Shown: positions 46,856 to 55,677, counted from the stretch's first letter. The stretch: 64,000 bases of DNA from Neisseria sp. oral taxon 014 str. F0314 (GCF_005886145.1 NZ_CP040504.1:62001-126000), one strand, 5' to 3'. Notes: generated from the sequence alone by a model not told the origin. Numbers and translations: made by a program.

Positions 46856-46894
46856 CTTTTGCAATCAATCTTTTCGGGAAACCGATTGCAAAAG
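46856..46894 (-). promoter_or_regulatory. Perfect hairpin in the rng 5' leader
   Basis: CTTTTGCAATC (46856-46866) and GATTGCAAAAG (46884-46894) pair perfectly with a 17-nt loop, 30 bp ahead of the rng ATG. Not an uptake sequence and not followed by a T-run on the rng side. RNase E leaders carry hairpins used for autoregulation, so a similar role is possible. Confidence 0.45.
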
Positions 46895-47071
46895 CGCTTT
46901 TGCTGCCGATATTGCGCCAATCATACTGGAAAAGCCGTATTTACGCCATCGTCAGGAACAATCTGCCGATAAGGCCGTCTGAAAGAGAGGTTTGTCCGAT
47001 ACTCCGGCAGGCGGCCTTGTAAAATCCCGCGTGTGCCCATATAGTGCGGAGAATGAAAACAGAAAGTACCC

Positions 47072-47329
47072 ATGCAACCCGTAACCATGTATACAGGTCC
47101 GTCCTGCCCCTATTGCACGATGGCCAAAAAGCTGCTCGCCTCATTGGGCGTAAGCGAAATAAATGAAATCCGCGTCGACCGCAATCCCGAAGATTTTGCA
47201 CAAATGCAACGCCGTACCGGCCAGCGCAGCATCCCGCAGATTTTCATCGGCGACACCCACGTCGGCGGCTTTACCGATTTGTACAGCCTGCATCAGCAAG
47301 GCAGGCTGGAAGCGTTGTTAAACCCGTAA
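47072..47329 (+). CDS. grxC: Glutaredoxin 3
   Basis: 85-residue dithiol glutaredoxin with the active site CPYC (residues 12-15) and the GSH-binding TVP-like loop RSIPQIFIG and GGFTDL. It reduces disulfides with glutathione; glutathione synthetase gshB lies 3.4 kb downstream. It is followed 21 bp later by secB, the same gene pair as in E. coli. It is read divergently from rng. Confidence 0.95.
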   Translation: MQPVTMYTGPSCPYCTMAKKLLASLGVSEINEIRVDRNPEDFAQMQRRTGQRSIPQIFIGDTHVGGFTDLYSLHQQGRLEALLNP

Positions 47330-47350
47330 CCCTTAATATAGGAAAACAAA

Positions 47351-47785
47351 ATGAGCGAAGAACTGCAACCCGTATTCAGCATCGAACGTCTGTATGTCAA
47401 AGATTTGTCGCTGGAAGTCCCCCACGCGCCGCAAATCTTTTTGGAACAGGGCGAGCCGGAAGTCGATATGCGCGTATCGACCGCCAGCGAAAAGCTGGAA
47501 GACGGCTACTATTCCGTTGACGTAACCGTTACCGTAACCGCCAAGCTGGGTGCCGAGCGTACTATGTTCCTGAACGAAGTAACCCAAAGCGGTATCTTCC
47601 ATCTGGAAAACATCCCCGAAGACGACATCAAGCTGCTTCTGGGCGTGGCCTGCCCGAACATCCTGTTCCCTTACGCGCGCGAAGCCATTTCTACCAGCGT
47701 AACCCGCGCCGGCTTCCCGCCGGTACTGCTGGCTCCGATTAACTTCGAAGCCATGTACCAGCAACAGCAGGAAGGCAATGCCTAA
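47351..47785 (+). CDS. secB: Protein-export chaperone SecB
   Basis: 144-residue cytosolic chaperone that holds preproteins unfolded for SecA. Family segments [36 protein letters not shown] and [27 protein letters not shown] are all present. Co-transcribed with grxC and ended by an inverted uptake-sequence terminator. Confidence 0.96.
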   Translation: MSEELQPVFSIERLYVKDLSLEVPHAPQIFLEQGEPEVDMRVSTASEKLEDGYYSVDVTVTVTAKLGAERTMFLNEVTQSGIFHLENIPEDDIKLLLGVACPNILFPYAREAISTSVTRAGFPPVLLAPINFEAMYQQQQEGNA

Positions 47786-47802
47786 ACGGTCCGTATGGTT
47801 CG

Positions 47803-47836
47803 AGAGGCCGTCTGAAAAAGTTTCAGACGGCCTTTT
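47803..47836 (+). terminator. Terminator of grxC-secB
   Basis: GAGGCCGTCTGAAAA-A-GTTTCAGACGGCCTTTTC, tight loop, between secB and recG. Confidence 0.8.
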
Positions 47837-47870
47837 CATATAAAATAAGGGCTGCAAACAGGACAAAGCC

Positions 47871-49913
47871 ATGATGACGCCCGAAACCCAGAAACAGCTC
47901 AAAATTACCGACGTTTCCGCCAAGAAGCTCGACAAACTCAACCTCCATACCGCATGGGATTTGGTTTTGCATCTGCCGCTGCGTTACGAGGACGAGACGC
48001 ACATCATGCCGATTAAGGATGCGCCTATCGGCGTGCCGTGTCAGGTTGAGGGCGAGGTCATCCATCAGGAAGTCACGTTCAAGCCGCGCAAGCAGCTGAT
48101 TGTTCAAATCGCCGACGATTCCGGCAGCGTCCTTTTTCTGCGCTTTATCCACTTTTACGCCAGCAACCAGAAACAGATGGCGGTCGGCAAACGCATCCGA
48201 GCCGTGGGCGAAATCAAACACGGGTTTCACGGCGACGAGATGATTCATCCCAAAATCCGCGATGCCGAGAGCAGCGGTTTGGCGGAAAGCCTCACGCCTG
48301 TCTATCCGACCGTAAACGGTTTGAACCAGCCCACTTTGCGCCGCATCATCCAGACGGCGTTGGACGTTACGCCGCTGCACGACACGCTGCCCGATGCCTT
48401 ATTGGATCGTCTGAAACTGCCGCACCTCGCCGAAAGCCTGCGTCTTTTGCATTCGCCGCCGCCGAGTTTCACCATCCGCCAGCTTTCCGACGGCGCGTTG
48501 CCCGCATGGCAGCGGCTTAAATTCGACGAACTTTTGGCGCAACAGCTTTCCATGCGGCTGGCGCGGCAGAAGCGCGTCAGCGGCACGGCGGCGGCATTGG
48601 GCGGCGACGGCACGATGACCCAAGCCCTGCGCCACGCCTTGCCGTTTGCCCTGACCGATGCGCAAGAAAGAGTCGTGTCCGAAATCCGCCGCGACATGGC
48701 GCAAACCCACCCCATGCACCGCCTGCTTCAAGGCGATGTCGGCAGCGGCAAAACCATCGTCGCCGCCTTGTCCGCGCTGACCGCCATCGAATCCGGCGCG
48801 CAGGCGGCTGTGATGGCACCGACCGAAATCCTTGCCGAACAGCATTTCATCAAGTTCAAACAATGGCTTGAGCCGTTGGGTCTCGAAGTCGTCTGGCTTT
48901 CCGGCAGCCAGCGCAAAAAAGCCAAAGACGAAGCCAAAGCCAAACTTGCCGACGGCACCGTCAAAATCGCCGTCGGCACGCACGCGCTGTTTTCAGACGA
49001 CGTCGAGTTCCAGAATTTGGGCTTGGTGATTGTGGACGAACAACACCGCTTCGGCGTTGCCCAACGCCTCGCCCTCAAAAACAAAGGGCGCGACGTCCAC
49101 CAGCTGATGATGTCCGCCACGCCCATCCCGCGCACGCTTGCCATGAGCTTCTTCGCCGACTTGGACGTGTCCGTCATCGACGAATTGCCGCCCGGGCGCA
49201 CCCCGATTAAAACCCGCCTCGTCAACAACGTCCGCCGCGTCGAAGTCGAAGGCTTCGTCCTCAACATCTGCCGCAAAGGGCAGCAGGCGTATTGGGTCTG
49301 CCCGCTGATTGAAGAAAGCGAAACCCTGCAACTGCAAACAGCTACCGAAACCCTAGAGCAGCTTCAGGCAGCCTTGCCCGAACTCAACATCGGCTTGGTA
49401 CACGGGCGTATGAAAGCCGCCGAAAAAGCCGAAGTCATGGCGGAATTTGCCGCAGGGCGTCTGAACGTCTTGGTTGCTACCACCGTCATCGAAGTCGGCG
49501 TAGATGTACCCAACGCCGCCCTGATGGTGATCGAACACGCCGAGCGCATGGGCTTGGCGCAGCTTCACCAATTACGCGGGCGGGTAGGGCGCGGCGCGGC
49601 GGAAAGCGTGTGCGTCCTCCTGTTTGCCGAACCCTTGAGCGAACTCGCCAAAGCGCGGCTGAAAGTCATCTACGAACACACTGACGGCTTCGAAATCGCC
49701 CGCCAAGACCTCAACATCCGCGGCCCCGGCGAATTTCTCGGCGCGCGCCAAAGCGGCGTCCCCATGCTGCGTTTCGCCAACCTCGAAGAAGACCTGCACC
49801 TCTTGGAACAGGCACGCGAAATCGCCCCGATGCTGATTGAACAAAACCCCGAAATCGTCGAAGCGCATCTGGCAAGGTGGCTTGCCAGCAGGGAAGGGTA
49901 TTTGGGCGTGTGA
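47871..49913 (+). CDS. recG: ATP-dependent DNA helicase RecG
   Basis: 680-residue branch-migration helicase that reverses stalled forks. The N-terminal wedge domain (RYEDETHIMPIKDAPIGVPCQVEGEV, an OB fold) is followed by the helicase core: Walker A LLQGDVGSGKTIVAAL, DEQH box VIVDEQHRFGV, motif III SATPIPRT, and VGVDVPNAALMVIEHAERMGLAQLHQLRGRVGR. The C-terminal TRG region is complete. Two uptake-like sequences in the gene are variants (ATCGTCTGAAA and TTTCAGACGACG). Confidence 0.96.
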   Translation: MMTPETQKQLKITDVSAKKLDKLNLHTAWDLVLHLPLRYEDETHIMPIKDAPIGVPCQVEGEVIHQEVTFKPRKQLIVQIADDSGSVLFLRFIHFYASNQKQMAVGKRIRAVGEIKHGFHGDEMIHPKIRDAESSGLAESLTPVYPTVNGLNQPTLRRIIQTALDVTPLHDTLPDALLDRLKLPHLAESLRLLHSPPPSFTIRQLSDGALPAWQRLKFDELLAQQLSMRLARQKRVSGTAAALGGDGTMTQALRHALPFALTDAQERVVSEIRRDMAQTHPMHRLLQGDVGSGKTIVAALSALTAIESGAQAAVMAPTEILAEQHFIKFKQWLEPLGLEVVWLSGSQRKKAKDEAKAKLADGTVKIAVGTHALFSDDVEFQNLGLVIVDEQHRFGVAQRLALKNKGRDVHQLMMSATPIPRTLAMSFFADLDVSVIDELPPGRTPIKTRLVNNVRRVEVEGFVLNICRKGQQAYWVCPLIEESETLQLQTATETLEQLQAALPELNIGLVHGRMKAAEKAEVMAEFAAGRLNVLVATTVIEVGVDVPNAALMVIEHAERMGLAQLHQLRGRVGRGAAESVCVLLFAEPLSELAKARLKVIYEHTDGFEIARQDLNIRGPGEFLGARQSGVPMLRFANLEEDLHLLEQAREIAPMLIEQNPEIVEAHLARWLASREGYLGV

Positions 49914-49959
49914 GGCCGTCTGAAAATAGTAAATTGAAATGAAAATCCGCAAGCGCCGC

Positions 49960-49978
49960 ATTCCTGCGCGGCGGGAAT
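49960..49978. repeat. dRS3-like imperfect inverted repeat
   Basis: ATTCCTGCGCGGCGGGAAT, one base short and one base off the dRS3 consensus, in the 130-bp gap after recG, which also holds two uptake sequences. Confidence 0.45.
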
Positions 49979-50045
49979 CGAAGGAACCAGAAAACCGGCC
50001 GGTATCGGCAGGGTTGTTTATTGAGGCCGTCTGAAAGGAAAAATC

Positions 50046-50579
50046 ATGAATCCGGAAAATACTTTGTGTCTTGTCGTTGATGTTCAGGAACGTCTGTTGC
50101 CCGTTTTGCACGGGGCGGACGAAATGGTCGGGCGTTGCCGCGTCCTGTTGCAGGGAATGCGGGCTTTGGGTGTGCCGTTGCTGGCGACGGAGCAGTATCC
50201 CAAGGGTTTGGGCAAGACCGTGCCTGCGGTGCAGTTGTTGCTGGACGGCGCACCGGTATTTGAAAAGACCCGTTTTTCCGCCTGCCTGCCGCAGGTCGGG
50301 GAAATCCTGAAGCAGAAACGGATTGCGAATGTGGTATTGGCCGGCGCGGAGACGCATATCTGTATGCTGCAAACGGTATTGGATTTGCGCGCGGCGGGGC
50401 TGGAAGTGTATGTGCCGTTCGACTGTACGGCCTCGCGTCATCCCGACAACAAGGAAAACGGTTTGCAGCAGATGCGCGATGCGGGCGCGGTGGTGTCCAA
50501 TACCGAAAGCCTGCTGTTTATGCTGCTGGGCGATGCGGGGCATCCTGCGTTTAAAGCCGTGTCCAAGCTGATTCGGTAA
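50046..50579 (+). CDS. Isochorismatase-family cysteine hydrolase
   Basis: 177-residue alpha/beta hydrolase of the isochorismatase/nicotinamidase superfamily. The catalytic triad is visible as D13 in VVDVQERL, Lys in VFEKTRFSA and nucleophile Cys in GAETHICMLQT. It resembles YcaC-type proteins of unknown substrate; no siderophore or NAD-salvage genes are adjacent, so the reaction is not assigned. Ended by a hairpin shared with gshB. Confidence 0.85.
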   Translation: MNPENTLCLVVDVQERLLPVLHGADEMVGRCRVLLQGMRALGVPLLATEQYPKGLGKTVPAVQLLLDGAPVFEKTRFSACLPQVGEILKQKRIANVVLAGAETHICMLQTVLDLRAAGLEVYVPFDCTASRHPDNKENGLQQMRDAGAVVSNTESLLFMLLGDAGHPAFKAVSKLIR

Positions 50580-50620
50580 CGGCGGCGGGCAAAGATTGCG
50601 GGCTTTTTTATCCGCATTGA

Positions 50621-50672
50621 AATTTCAGACGGCCTCTCAGGCGTGAAGCATATCGGAGAGGCCGTCTGAAAA
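50621..50672. terminator. Bidirectional inverted uptake-sequence pair
   Basis: ATTTCAGACGGCCTCTC and GAGAGGCCGTCTGAAAAT flank an 18-nt loop between convergent genes. Confidence 0.7.
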
Positions 50673-50707
50673 TAAATTAAAGCCGCGGTGATGCGGCCGG
50701 CCGCATT

Positions 50708-51664
50708 TTAGCGGGCCGCCCAGCTTTGGACGGCGTCAGCGAACATGGCGGCGACGTCGAAATCTTTTTGCTTCATGATTTCTTGGAAGCCGGTCGGGCT
50801 GGTAACGTTGACTTCGGTCAGGTTGCTGCCGATGACGTCCAGACCCGCGAGCAGGATGCCGCGGCGTTTGAGTTCGGGGGCGAGGGTTTCGGCGATTTCG
50901 CGGTCATGTTCGCTCAATTCCTGCGCCACGCCGCGCCCGCCTGCCGCAAGGTTGCCGCGCGTTTCGCCGTTTTGCGGAATACGCGCCAAAGCATAGGGGA
51001 CGACTTCGCCGCCGATAATCAGGATGCGTTTGTCGCCGTGTACGATTTCGGGGATGTAGCGTTGCGCCATGATGGTGCGGGAATCAAGCTGCATCAGGGT
51101 TTCGAGGATGCTGCCGATGTTGGGGTCTTTTTCGGTCAGGCGGAAGATGCCCATGCCGCCCATGCCGTCGAGCGGTTTGATGATGATGTCGCCGTGTTCC
51201 GCCAAAAATGCGCGGACGTCCGCCGAGCGGGTGGTAACGAGGGTCGGCGCGGTAAAACGGCTGAAATTCAGGATGGCCAGTTTTTCGTTGAAATCGCGCA
51301 TGGCCTGTCCGCTGTTGAAGACTTTGGCGCCTTGTTCCGCCGCCAGCGTCAGCAGTTGGGTGGCGTAGAGGTACTGCATGTCAAACGGCGGGTCGGTGCG
51401 CATGATGACGGCGTCGAAGTCTTTTAAGGCCGTCTGAATTTTGTCTGCGGCGGCGAACCATTCGTGGTCGCGGTCATGTTTGGCGCCGATAAATTCAAAC
51501 GGCGCGGCCTGCGCCGTAACCAGCCCCTGCCGCACCGACAATTCGCCGCTCAGGGCGTGCGAAAGCCGCCAGCCGCGCTTGGCCATTTCGCGCATCATGG
51601 CGTAGGTGGTGTCTTTGTAGGTTTTGAAGGTGGACAGGGGATCGGCGATAAACAGGATTTTCAT
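50708..51664 (-). CDS. gshB: Glutathione synthetase
   Basis: 318-residue ATP-grasp ligase that adds glycine to gamma-glutamylcysteine. The N-terminus MKILFIADPLSTFKTYKDTTY, the substrate region IMRTDPPFDMQYLYAT, the ATP-grasp loop IKPLDGMGGMGIFRL and the C-terminal GLDVIGSNLTEVNVTSPTGFQEI are diagnostic. Eleven further codons upstream are open, but the internal ATG is the family start. Transcribed alone. Confidence 0.96.
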   Translation of the reverse strand: MKILFIADPLSTFKTYKDTTYAMMREMAKRGWRLSHALSGELSVRQGLVTAQAAPFEFIGAKHDRDHEWFAAADKIQTALKDFDAVIMRTDPPFDMQYLYATQLLTLAAEQGAKVFNSGQAMRDFNEKLAILNFSRFTAPTLVTTRSADVRAFLAEHGDIIIKPLDGMGGMGIFRLTEKDPNIGSILETLMQLDSRTIMAQRYIPEIVHGDKRILIIGGEVVPYALARIPQNGETRGNLAAGGRGVAQELSEHDREIAETLAPELKRRGILLAGLDVIGSNLTEVNVTSPTGFQEIMKQKDFDVAAMFADAVQSWAAR

Positions 51665-51834
51665 GTCTTTTTCCTTGTGTGCAAACGCTGCAATCATACC
51701 CTTTATCGAGGCCGTCTGAAAACGTTTTAAAAGTTTGTGCGGGAGTTCCGTATCGGATGGCGGCTATACAAGTGGTATTTTTATGAGATAAACGGTACAA
51801 TCCAATATCATTAACAATGAATCGGAGAACGTAA

Positions 51835-52017
51835 ATGATGAAAAAACTGTGCCTGCTTATTGCATCGGTTGGTATGGCCGCACCGGTATTCGCTAATGAT
51901 TACGGTAACTACACGAAAGAAGAATTGCGGAAATTGTGTGAATTTCAAAAGCAGAGCATACAAAGAAAATATAACGGTACGCCCGCGTGTGATGAATTAA
52001 GGCGCCGTGGTGGTTGA
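51835..52017 (+). CDS. Tiny secreted protein, unknown function
   Basis: 60 residues: a signal peptide (MMKKLCLLIASVGMAAPVFA) and a mature chain of about 40 residues with a charged helix and two cysteines (RKLCEF and TPACDELRRRGG) that could form one disulfide. The Shine-Dalgarno GGAG is seven bases before the first ATG, so translation is likely. No named family was recognised. An uptake-sequence terminator follows. Confidence 0.6.
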   Translation: MMKKLCLLIASVGMAAPVFANDYGNYTKEELRKLCEFQKQSIQRKYNGTPACDELRRRGG

Positions 52018-52048
52018 TACTTTATCCGGTATTGCGCTTGTAAATTAA

Positions 52049-52083
52049 GAGGCCGTCTGAAAACGTTTTCAGACGGCCTTTTG
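52049..52083. terminator. Bidirectional terminator between the small secreted protein and recN
   Basis: AGAGGCCGTCTGAAAACG / CGTTTTCAGACGGCCTTTT-type pair. Confidence 0.8.
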
Positions 52084-52092
52084 TCTGCGGTT

Positions 52093-53754
52093 TCAGCCTG
52101 CGGCCAGTTGGAGCAGTTCGGCCGCGTGGCTGCGGGTGGTGTCGGTAATGGTTTCGCCGCCGAGCATACGGGCGATTTCTTCGATGCGGCCTGCGCGGTC
52201 AAGCACGCTGATTCGGCTGACGGTCTGGCTGCCGTCGCTGTGTTTGTGTACCTGCCAGTGGTTTTCGCCGCACGCGGCGACCTGCGGCAGGTGGGTAACG
52301 GCCAGTACCTGATGCTGCCCGCCCAGTGCCCGCAGCGCTTTACCGACGGTTTCGGCCACGCCGCCGCCGATGCCGGTGTCGACTTCGTCGAATATCAGCG
52401 TCGGAACGCGGGTGTGGCGGCTGGTTACGACTTGCAGGGCGAGGCTGATGCGGGCCAGTTCGCCGCCGGATGCGACTTTGTTGAGCGGGCGCAGCGGGCT
52501 GCCGCGGTTGGCGGAAACCTGATACTGCACTTGCTCCAAACCGTGTGCGGTCGGGGGCGAGGGCAGCAGCTCGATATGGAACTGTGCGCCTTTCATGGCC
52601 AGATGCTGCATATGGCCGGTGGTTTCGTCGCCCAACCGTGCGGCGGCTTCGCGGCGCATGGCGGAGAGTGTTTGTGCGGCTTCGTCGTACTCGGCTTCGC
52701 TGCGGGCGACGGCGGCTTCGAGGGCGGCGATGTCGCCGGCGGCGTGGAGGTTTTGCAGGTTGAGGCCGATTTCTTCCAGTTTGGCGGGCAAATCCTGCGG
52801 TTCGACGCGGTATTTTCGTGCCGCGCCCATCAGTTCGCCCATGCGCTGTTCCTGTTTGGCCAGTTCGTCGGGGTCGATGTCGGTCCGCGAGGCGACATCG
52901 CGCATGTTGGCGCTGATTTCGCCGAGTTCGGCTTCGATGCTGGCGAGCATGTTGAGGCTTTCGGCAAAGCGCGGTTCGATGGCTTGCAGGCTGCCGAGGA
53001 GTTTTTGGCAGCGGTATATCTGCCGCTGTATACCGTTGTCGCCGTCTATGGTTTCGCCGGTTTCTGCGGCGGCTTGCAGCAGTTCGGCGGCATGGGCGAG
53101 GCTGTCGTGGCTTTGGTTGAGGGTTTCCCATTCGCCCTGCTTGAGGCCGAGTTGGTTGAGTTCGTTGAACTGCCATTCCAGCCGTTCGCGCTCGATGGCG
53201 GTGTTTTCGGCCTGATTCCGCGCTTCGTGCAGGGCTTTTTTGGCGTTTTCCCGATTTTGGTAGCGTTGTCTGACGGTTTCCGCCTGTTCCAGACTGCCGG
53301 CGAAGGCGTCGAGCAGGCGGCGCTGGGCGGATTCTTGATTGAGGGAGTGGTGCGCGTTCTGGCCGTGGATGTCGATAAGTTGTTCGCCTACGGTCTTGAG
53401 CTGGGAGAGTGTGGCGGCCTGATTGTTGATGTAGCTGCGGCTTTTGCCTTTGACGTCGATGATGCGGCGGATGCTGAGTTCCTCCGAACCTTCGTCCAGC
53501 AGCCCCTGCGCGCGCAGCTCTTCCTGCAGGCCGGTCAGGCCGGAAAGGTCGAACAGGGCGGAGAGGCGGGCTTCTTTCGCGCCGCTGCGGATTTGGCTGT
53601 AATCGGCTTTGTCGCCCAAGAGCAGGCCGAGTGCGTCGAGCGTGATGGATTTGCCTGCGCCGGTTTCGCCGGTGAGTACGGTAAAGCCGTTTTGAAAATC
53701 CAAATCAAGGGTTTCGACGATTACGAAGTCGCGTAACGACAGGGCCAGCAGCAT
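52093..53754 (-). CDS. recN: DNA repair protein RecN
   Basis: 553-residue SMC-like ATPase of double-strand-break repair. Walker A GETGAGKSITLDALGLL is near residue 30. Long coiled-coil arms follow (about 150-370). Near the C-terminus are the ABC signature (KVASGGELARISLALQ) and Walker B (TLIFDEVDTGIGGG), and the family motif VLAVTHLPQVAACGENHW. In neisserial species RecN is also needed for survival of oxidative damage and for transformation. Strong GC bias makes the opposite strand look open, but only this strand carries the motifs. Confidence 0.96.
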   Translation of the reverse strand: MLLALSLRDFVIVETLDLDFQNGFTVLTGETGAGKSITLDALGLLLGDKADYSQIRSGAKEARLSALFDLSGLTGLQEELRAQGLLDEGSEELSIRRIIDVKGKSRSYINNQAATLSQLKTVGEQLIDIHGQNAHHSLNQESAQRRLLDAFAGSLEQAETVRQRYQNRENAKKALHEARNQAENTAIERERLEWQFNELNQLGLKQGEWETLNQSHDSLAHAAELLQAAAETGETIDGDNGIQRQIYRCQKLLGSLQAIEPRFAESLNMLASIEAELGEISANMRDVASRTDIDPDELAKQEQRMGELMGAARKYRVEPQDLPAKLEEIGLNLQNLHAAGDIAALEAAVARSEAEYDEAAQTLSAMRREAAARLGDETTGHMQHLAMKGAQFHIELLPSPPTAHGLEQVQYQVSANRGSPLRPLNKVASGGELARISLALQVVTSRHTRVPTLIFDEVDTGIGGGVAETVGKALRALGGQHQVLAVTHLPQVAACGENHWQVHKHSDGSQTVSRISVLDRAGRIEEIARMLGGETITDTTRSHAAELLQLAAG

Positions 53755-53914
53755 AAGGGTTCCTCGGTATACAGGCCGTCTGAAACCGGCCTTTTCAGAT
53801 GCTTCGGATTATAACTAAGATTTTTCGTAGTTTGAATAAGTTTTTCTATATTAAAATTTAGTTTTTCTTTATTTATTTTTTATCTTGCTGAATATAAACA
53901 TCTTATTTTTAAAC

Positions 53915-53946
53915 AGAGGCCGTCTGAAAATTTCAGACGGCCTCTG
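53915..53946. repeat. Inverted uptake-sequence pair in the recN-glxK gap
   Basis: CAGAGGCCGTCTGAAAA / TTTCAGACGGCCTCTG. The 53755-53914 stretch before it is AT-rich with no gene; the stretch after it holds the short reading frame at 53988-54101 and an uptake sequence at about 54148. Confidence 0.65.
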
Positions 53947-53987
53947 TCGATGTAATGAATCTGGACACGGGAGAAACGGCTGATTAC

Positions 53988-54101
53988 CTACCGCCGCTTG
54001 AACAGACCGCCCGCCGGTCCCATAATTTCTTTCGGAGCGGTATCGGCCATGACCGCCCCGCCCGACGCACCCACGCCTTTGCCGAAGAAGGCTGCCGACA
54101 T
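53988..54101 (-). CDS. Possible 37-residue Gly-rich small protein
   Basis: An ATG-initiated frame on the minus strand encoding a Gly/Ala-rich peptide with the segments GKGVGASGGAVMAD and MGPAGGLFKRR. It stops just before the inverted uptake-sequence pair, as a real gene would. There is no clear Shine-Dalgarno; a CTCCCCC hairpin arm (54103-54120) lies directly upstream. It may instead be a remnant of a longer gene. Confidence 0.3.
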   Translation of the reverse strand: MSAAFFGKGVGASGGAVMADTAPKEIMGPAGGLFKRR

Positions 54102-54184
54102 GAGGGGGAGCGTTCCCCCTGTTTGTTATTGTGTTCCGTCTTTTCAGACGGCCTGTGTCCGAGTTTACAGAGAAAGCAGAGCAA

Positions 54185-55318
54185 ATGAAAATTTTAATCG
54201 CACCGGATTCATATAAAGAGAGCTTGTCTGCCCTTCAGGTTGCCAACCATATCGAGAAGGGATTTAGGGAAGTCTTCCCCGACGCCGAATATGTCAAAGT
54301 GCCGGTTGCCGACGGCGGCGAAGGTACGGTAGACACGATGGTGGAGGCGACGGGAGGCCGTAAAATCGAGTGTGAGGTCATCGGCGCCTTGGGGCTGCCG
54401 CAACGCGCCTTTTGGGGAATTTCAGGCGACGGGAAAATCGCCTTCATCGAAATCGCTTCCGCCAGCGGTTTGGAGCAAGTGCCGCCGGAACAGCGCAATC
54501 CCCTGATTACCACGACTTACGGCGTGGGCGAACTGATTTTGGCGGCGCTGGACGAAGGCGTGCGCCATTTCATCATCGGGCTGGGCGGCAGCGCCACCAA
54601 CGACGGCGGCGCGGGAATGTTGCAGGCGCTGGGCGTCGGGCTGAAAGATGCCGACGGCAGGGAGCTGGCTTGCGGCGGCGCGGCTTTGGCGCAGCTGGCC
54701 GAAATCGATGTCGGCGGGTTGGACGGACGGTTGAAGGAATGCCGTTTCGACGTGGCCTGCGACGTCAGCAACCCGTTGGTGGGCAGGCAGGGCGCTTCCC
54801 GTATTTTCGGCCCGCAAAAAGGGGCGACGCCGGAAATGGTCGAAACGCTGGACCAAGCCCTAAGCCGTTACGCCAAGGTGATTGAGCAAAAGCTGGATGT
54901 CGAAGTCAAAGACCTGCCGGGCGCGGGTGCGGCCGGCGGATTGGGCGCGGCGTTTTCAGGCGTATTGGGAGGCCGTCTGAAAAGCGGCATCGGCATCATC
55001 ACCGAGTTCCTGCGTCTGGAAGAAAGCATGAAGGGCGCGGCCTTGGTGATTACCGGAGAAGGCCGTATCGACAGCCAGAGCATCAACGGCAAGGTGCCCG
55101 TCGGAGTGGCGGCACTGGCCAAAAAACATAACATTCCGGTCATCGGAATCGCCGGAAGTCTGGGGTGGGATGTCGAAGTGGTCAACGGCTACGGCATCGA
55201 CGCCGTATTCAGTATCCTGAACAAATGCTGCACTTTTCCGGAAGCTGCGGCGGAAACGGCGGAAAATCTGGAGTTGACCGCGCGCAATATTGCGAAACTG
55301 CTCAAAATGAGCCTGTAA
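54185..55318 (+). CDS. glxK: Glycerate 2-kinase (GlxK/GarK family)
   Basis: 377-residue kinase that phosphorylates D-glycerate, feeding it into lower glycolysis. Family signature segments are MKILIAPDSYKESLSALQVA, VADGGEGTVDTM, GLGGSATNDGGAGMLQALG and GAGAAGGLGAAFSGVLGGRLKSG; ITGEGRIDSQ completes the active site. The start at 54185 avoids an upstream in-frame extension made of uptake sequence. No glyoxylate or garD-type genes are next to it. Confidence 0.94.
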   Translation: MKILIAPDSYKESLSALQVANHIEKGFREVFPDAEYVKVPVADGGEGTVDTMVEATGGRKIECEVIGALGLPQRAFWGISGDGKIAFIEIASASGLEQVPPEQRNPLITTTYGVGELILAALDEGVRHFIIGLGGSATNDGGAGMLQALGVGLKDADGRELACGGAALAQLAEIDVGGLDGRLKECRFDVACDVSNPLVGRQGASRIFGPQKGATPEMVETLDQALSRYAKVIEQKLDVEVKDLPGAGAAGGLGAAFSGVLGGRLKSGIGIITEFLRLEESMKGAALVITGEGRIDSQSINGKVPVGVAALAKKHNIPVIGIAGSLGWDVEVVNGYGIDAVFSILNKCCTFPEAAAETAENLELTARNIAKLLKMSL

Positions 55319-55480
55319 CGGCCCGGATACGCCCCATCTTGTTCCGTATTTTTCCAAAGAGCCGTTTGGCCGGTTAACGGTCGGCAGCCGCCACGCCGTC
55401 CATGACCGAAAACAAGATTTCGAGCTGGCCAAGTTGGACTTGAACCGCACCGACGAATATGGTTTAGCGGCAGGAACAAA

Positions 55481-55524
55481 GCCAGAGGCCGTCTGAAAAT
55501 CATTTTTCAGACGGCCTCTGGCTG
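55481..55524. terminator. Bidirectional long terminator between glxK and the feo operon
   Basis: AGCCAGAGGCCGTCTGAAAAT pairs with ATTTTTCAGACGGCCTCTGGCT, a stem of about 20 bp. Confidence 0.8.
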
Positions 55525-55548
55525 TTTGGTTAAGTCGGGTTTAGGGTG

Positions 55549-55677
55549 TCAGCCGCAACCGCCGCATTTGCCGCAGCCGCTGCTGCAATCGTGTTTTTTC
55601 GGTTTGAACAAGAATTTCCGCAAGAGGAAAAACAAACAGGCAAGCATGATGATGCCGACGATAATATATTGAGTCAT
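55549..55677 (-). CDS. FeoB-associated Cys-rich membrane protein
   Basis: 42 residues: a single membrane helix (MTQYIIVGIIMLACLFFLL) and a basic linker leading to a C-terminal cysteine cluster CSSGCGKCGGCG. This layout matches small proteins found after feoB in many bacteria, which may act as an adapter or iron-handling partner in place of FeoC. The ATG shares its A with the feoB stop (TGATG), so translation is coupled. It ends before the bidirectional terminator, making it the last gene of feoA-feoB. Confidence 0.8.
   Translation of the reverse strand: MTQYIIVGIIMLACLFFLLRKFLFKPKKHDCSSGCGKCGGCG

Noticed and set aside
52081..53736. A 551-codon open frame on the plus strand opposite recN
   Set aside because: It has no family motifs, is rich in Phe/Val/Gly as expected for the antisense of a high-GC gene, and recN on the other strand has intact Walker and SMC signatures.
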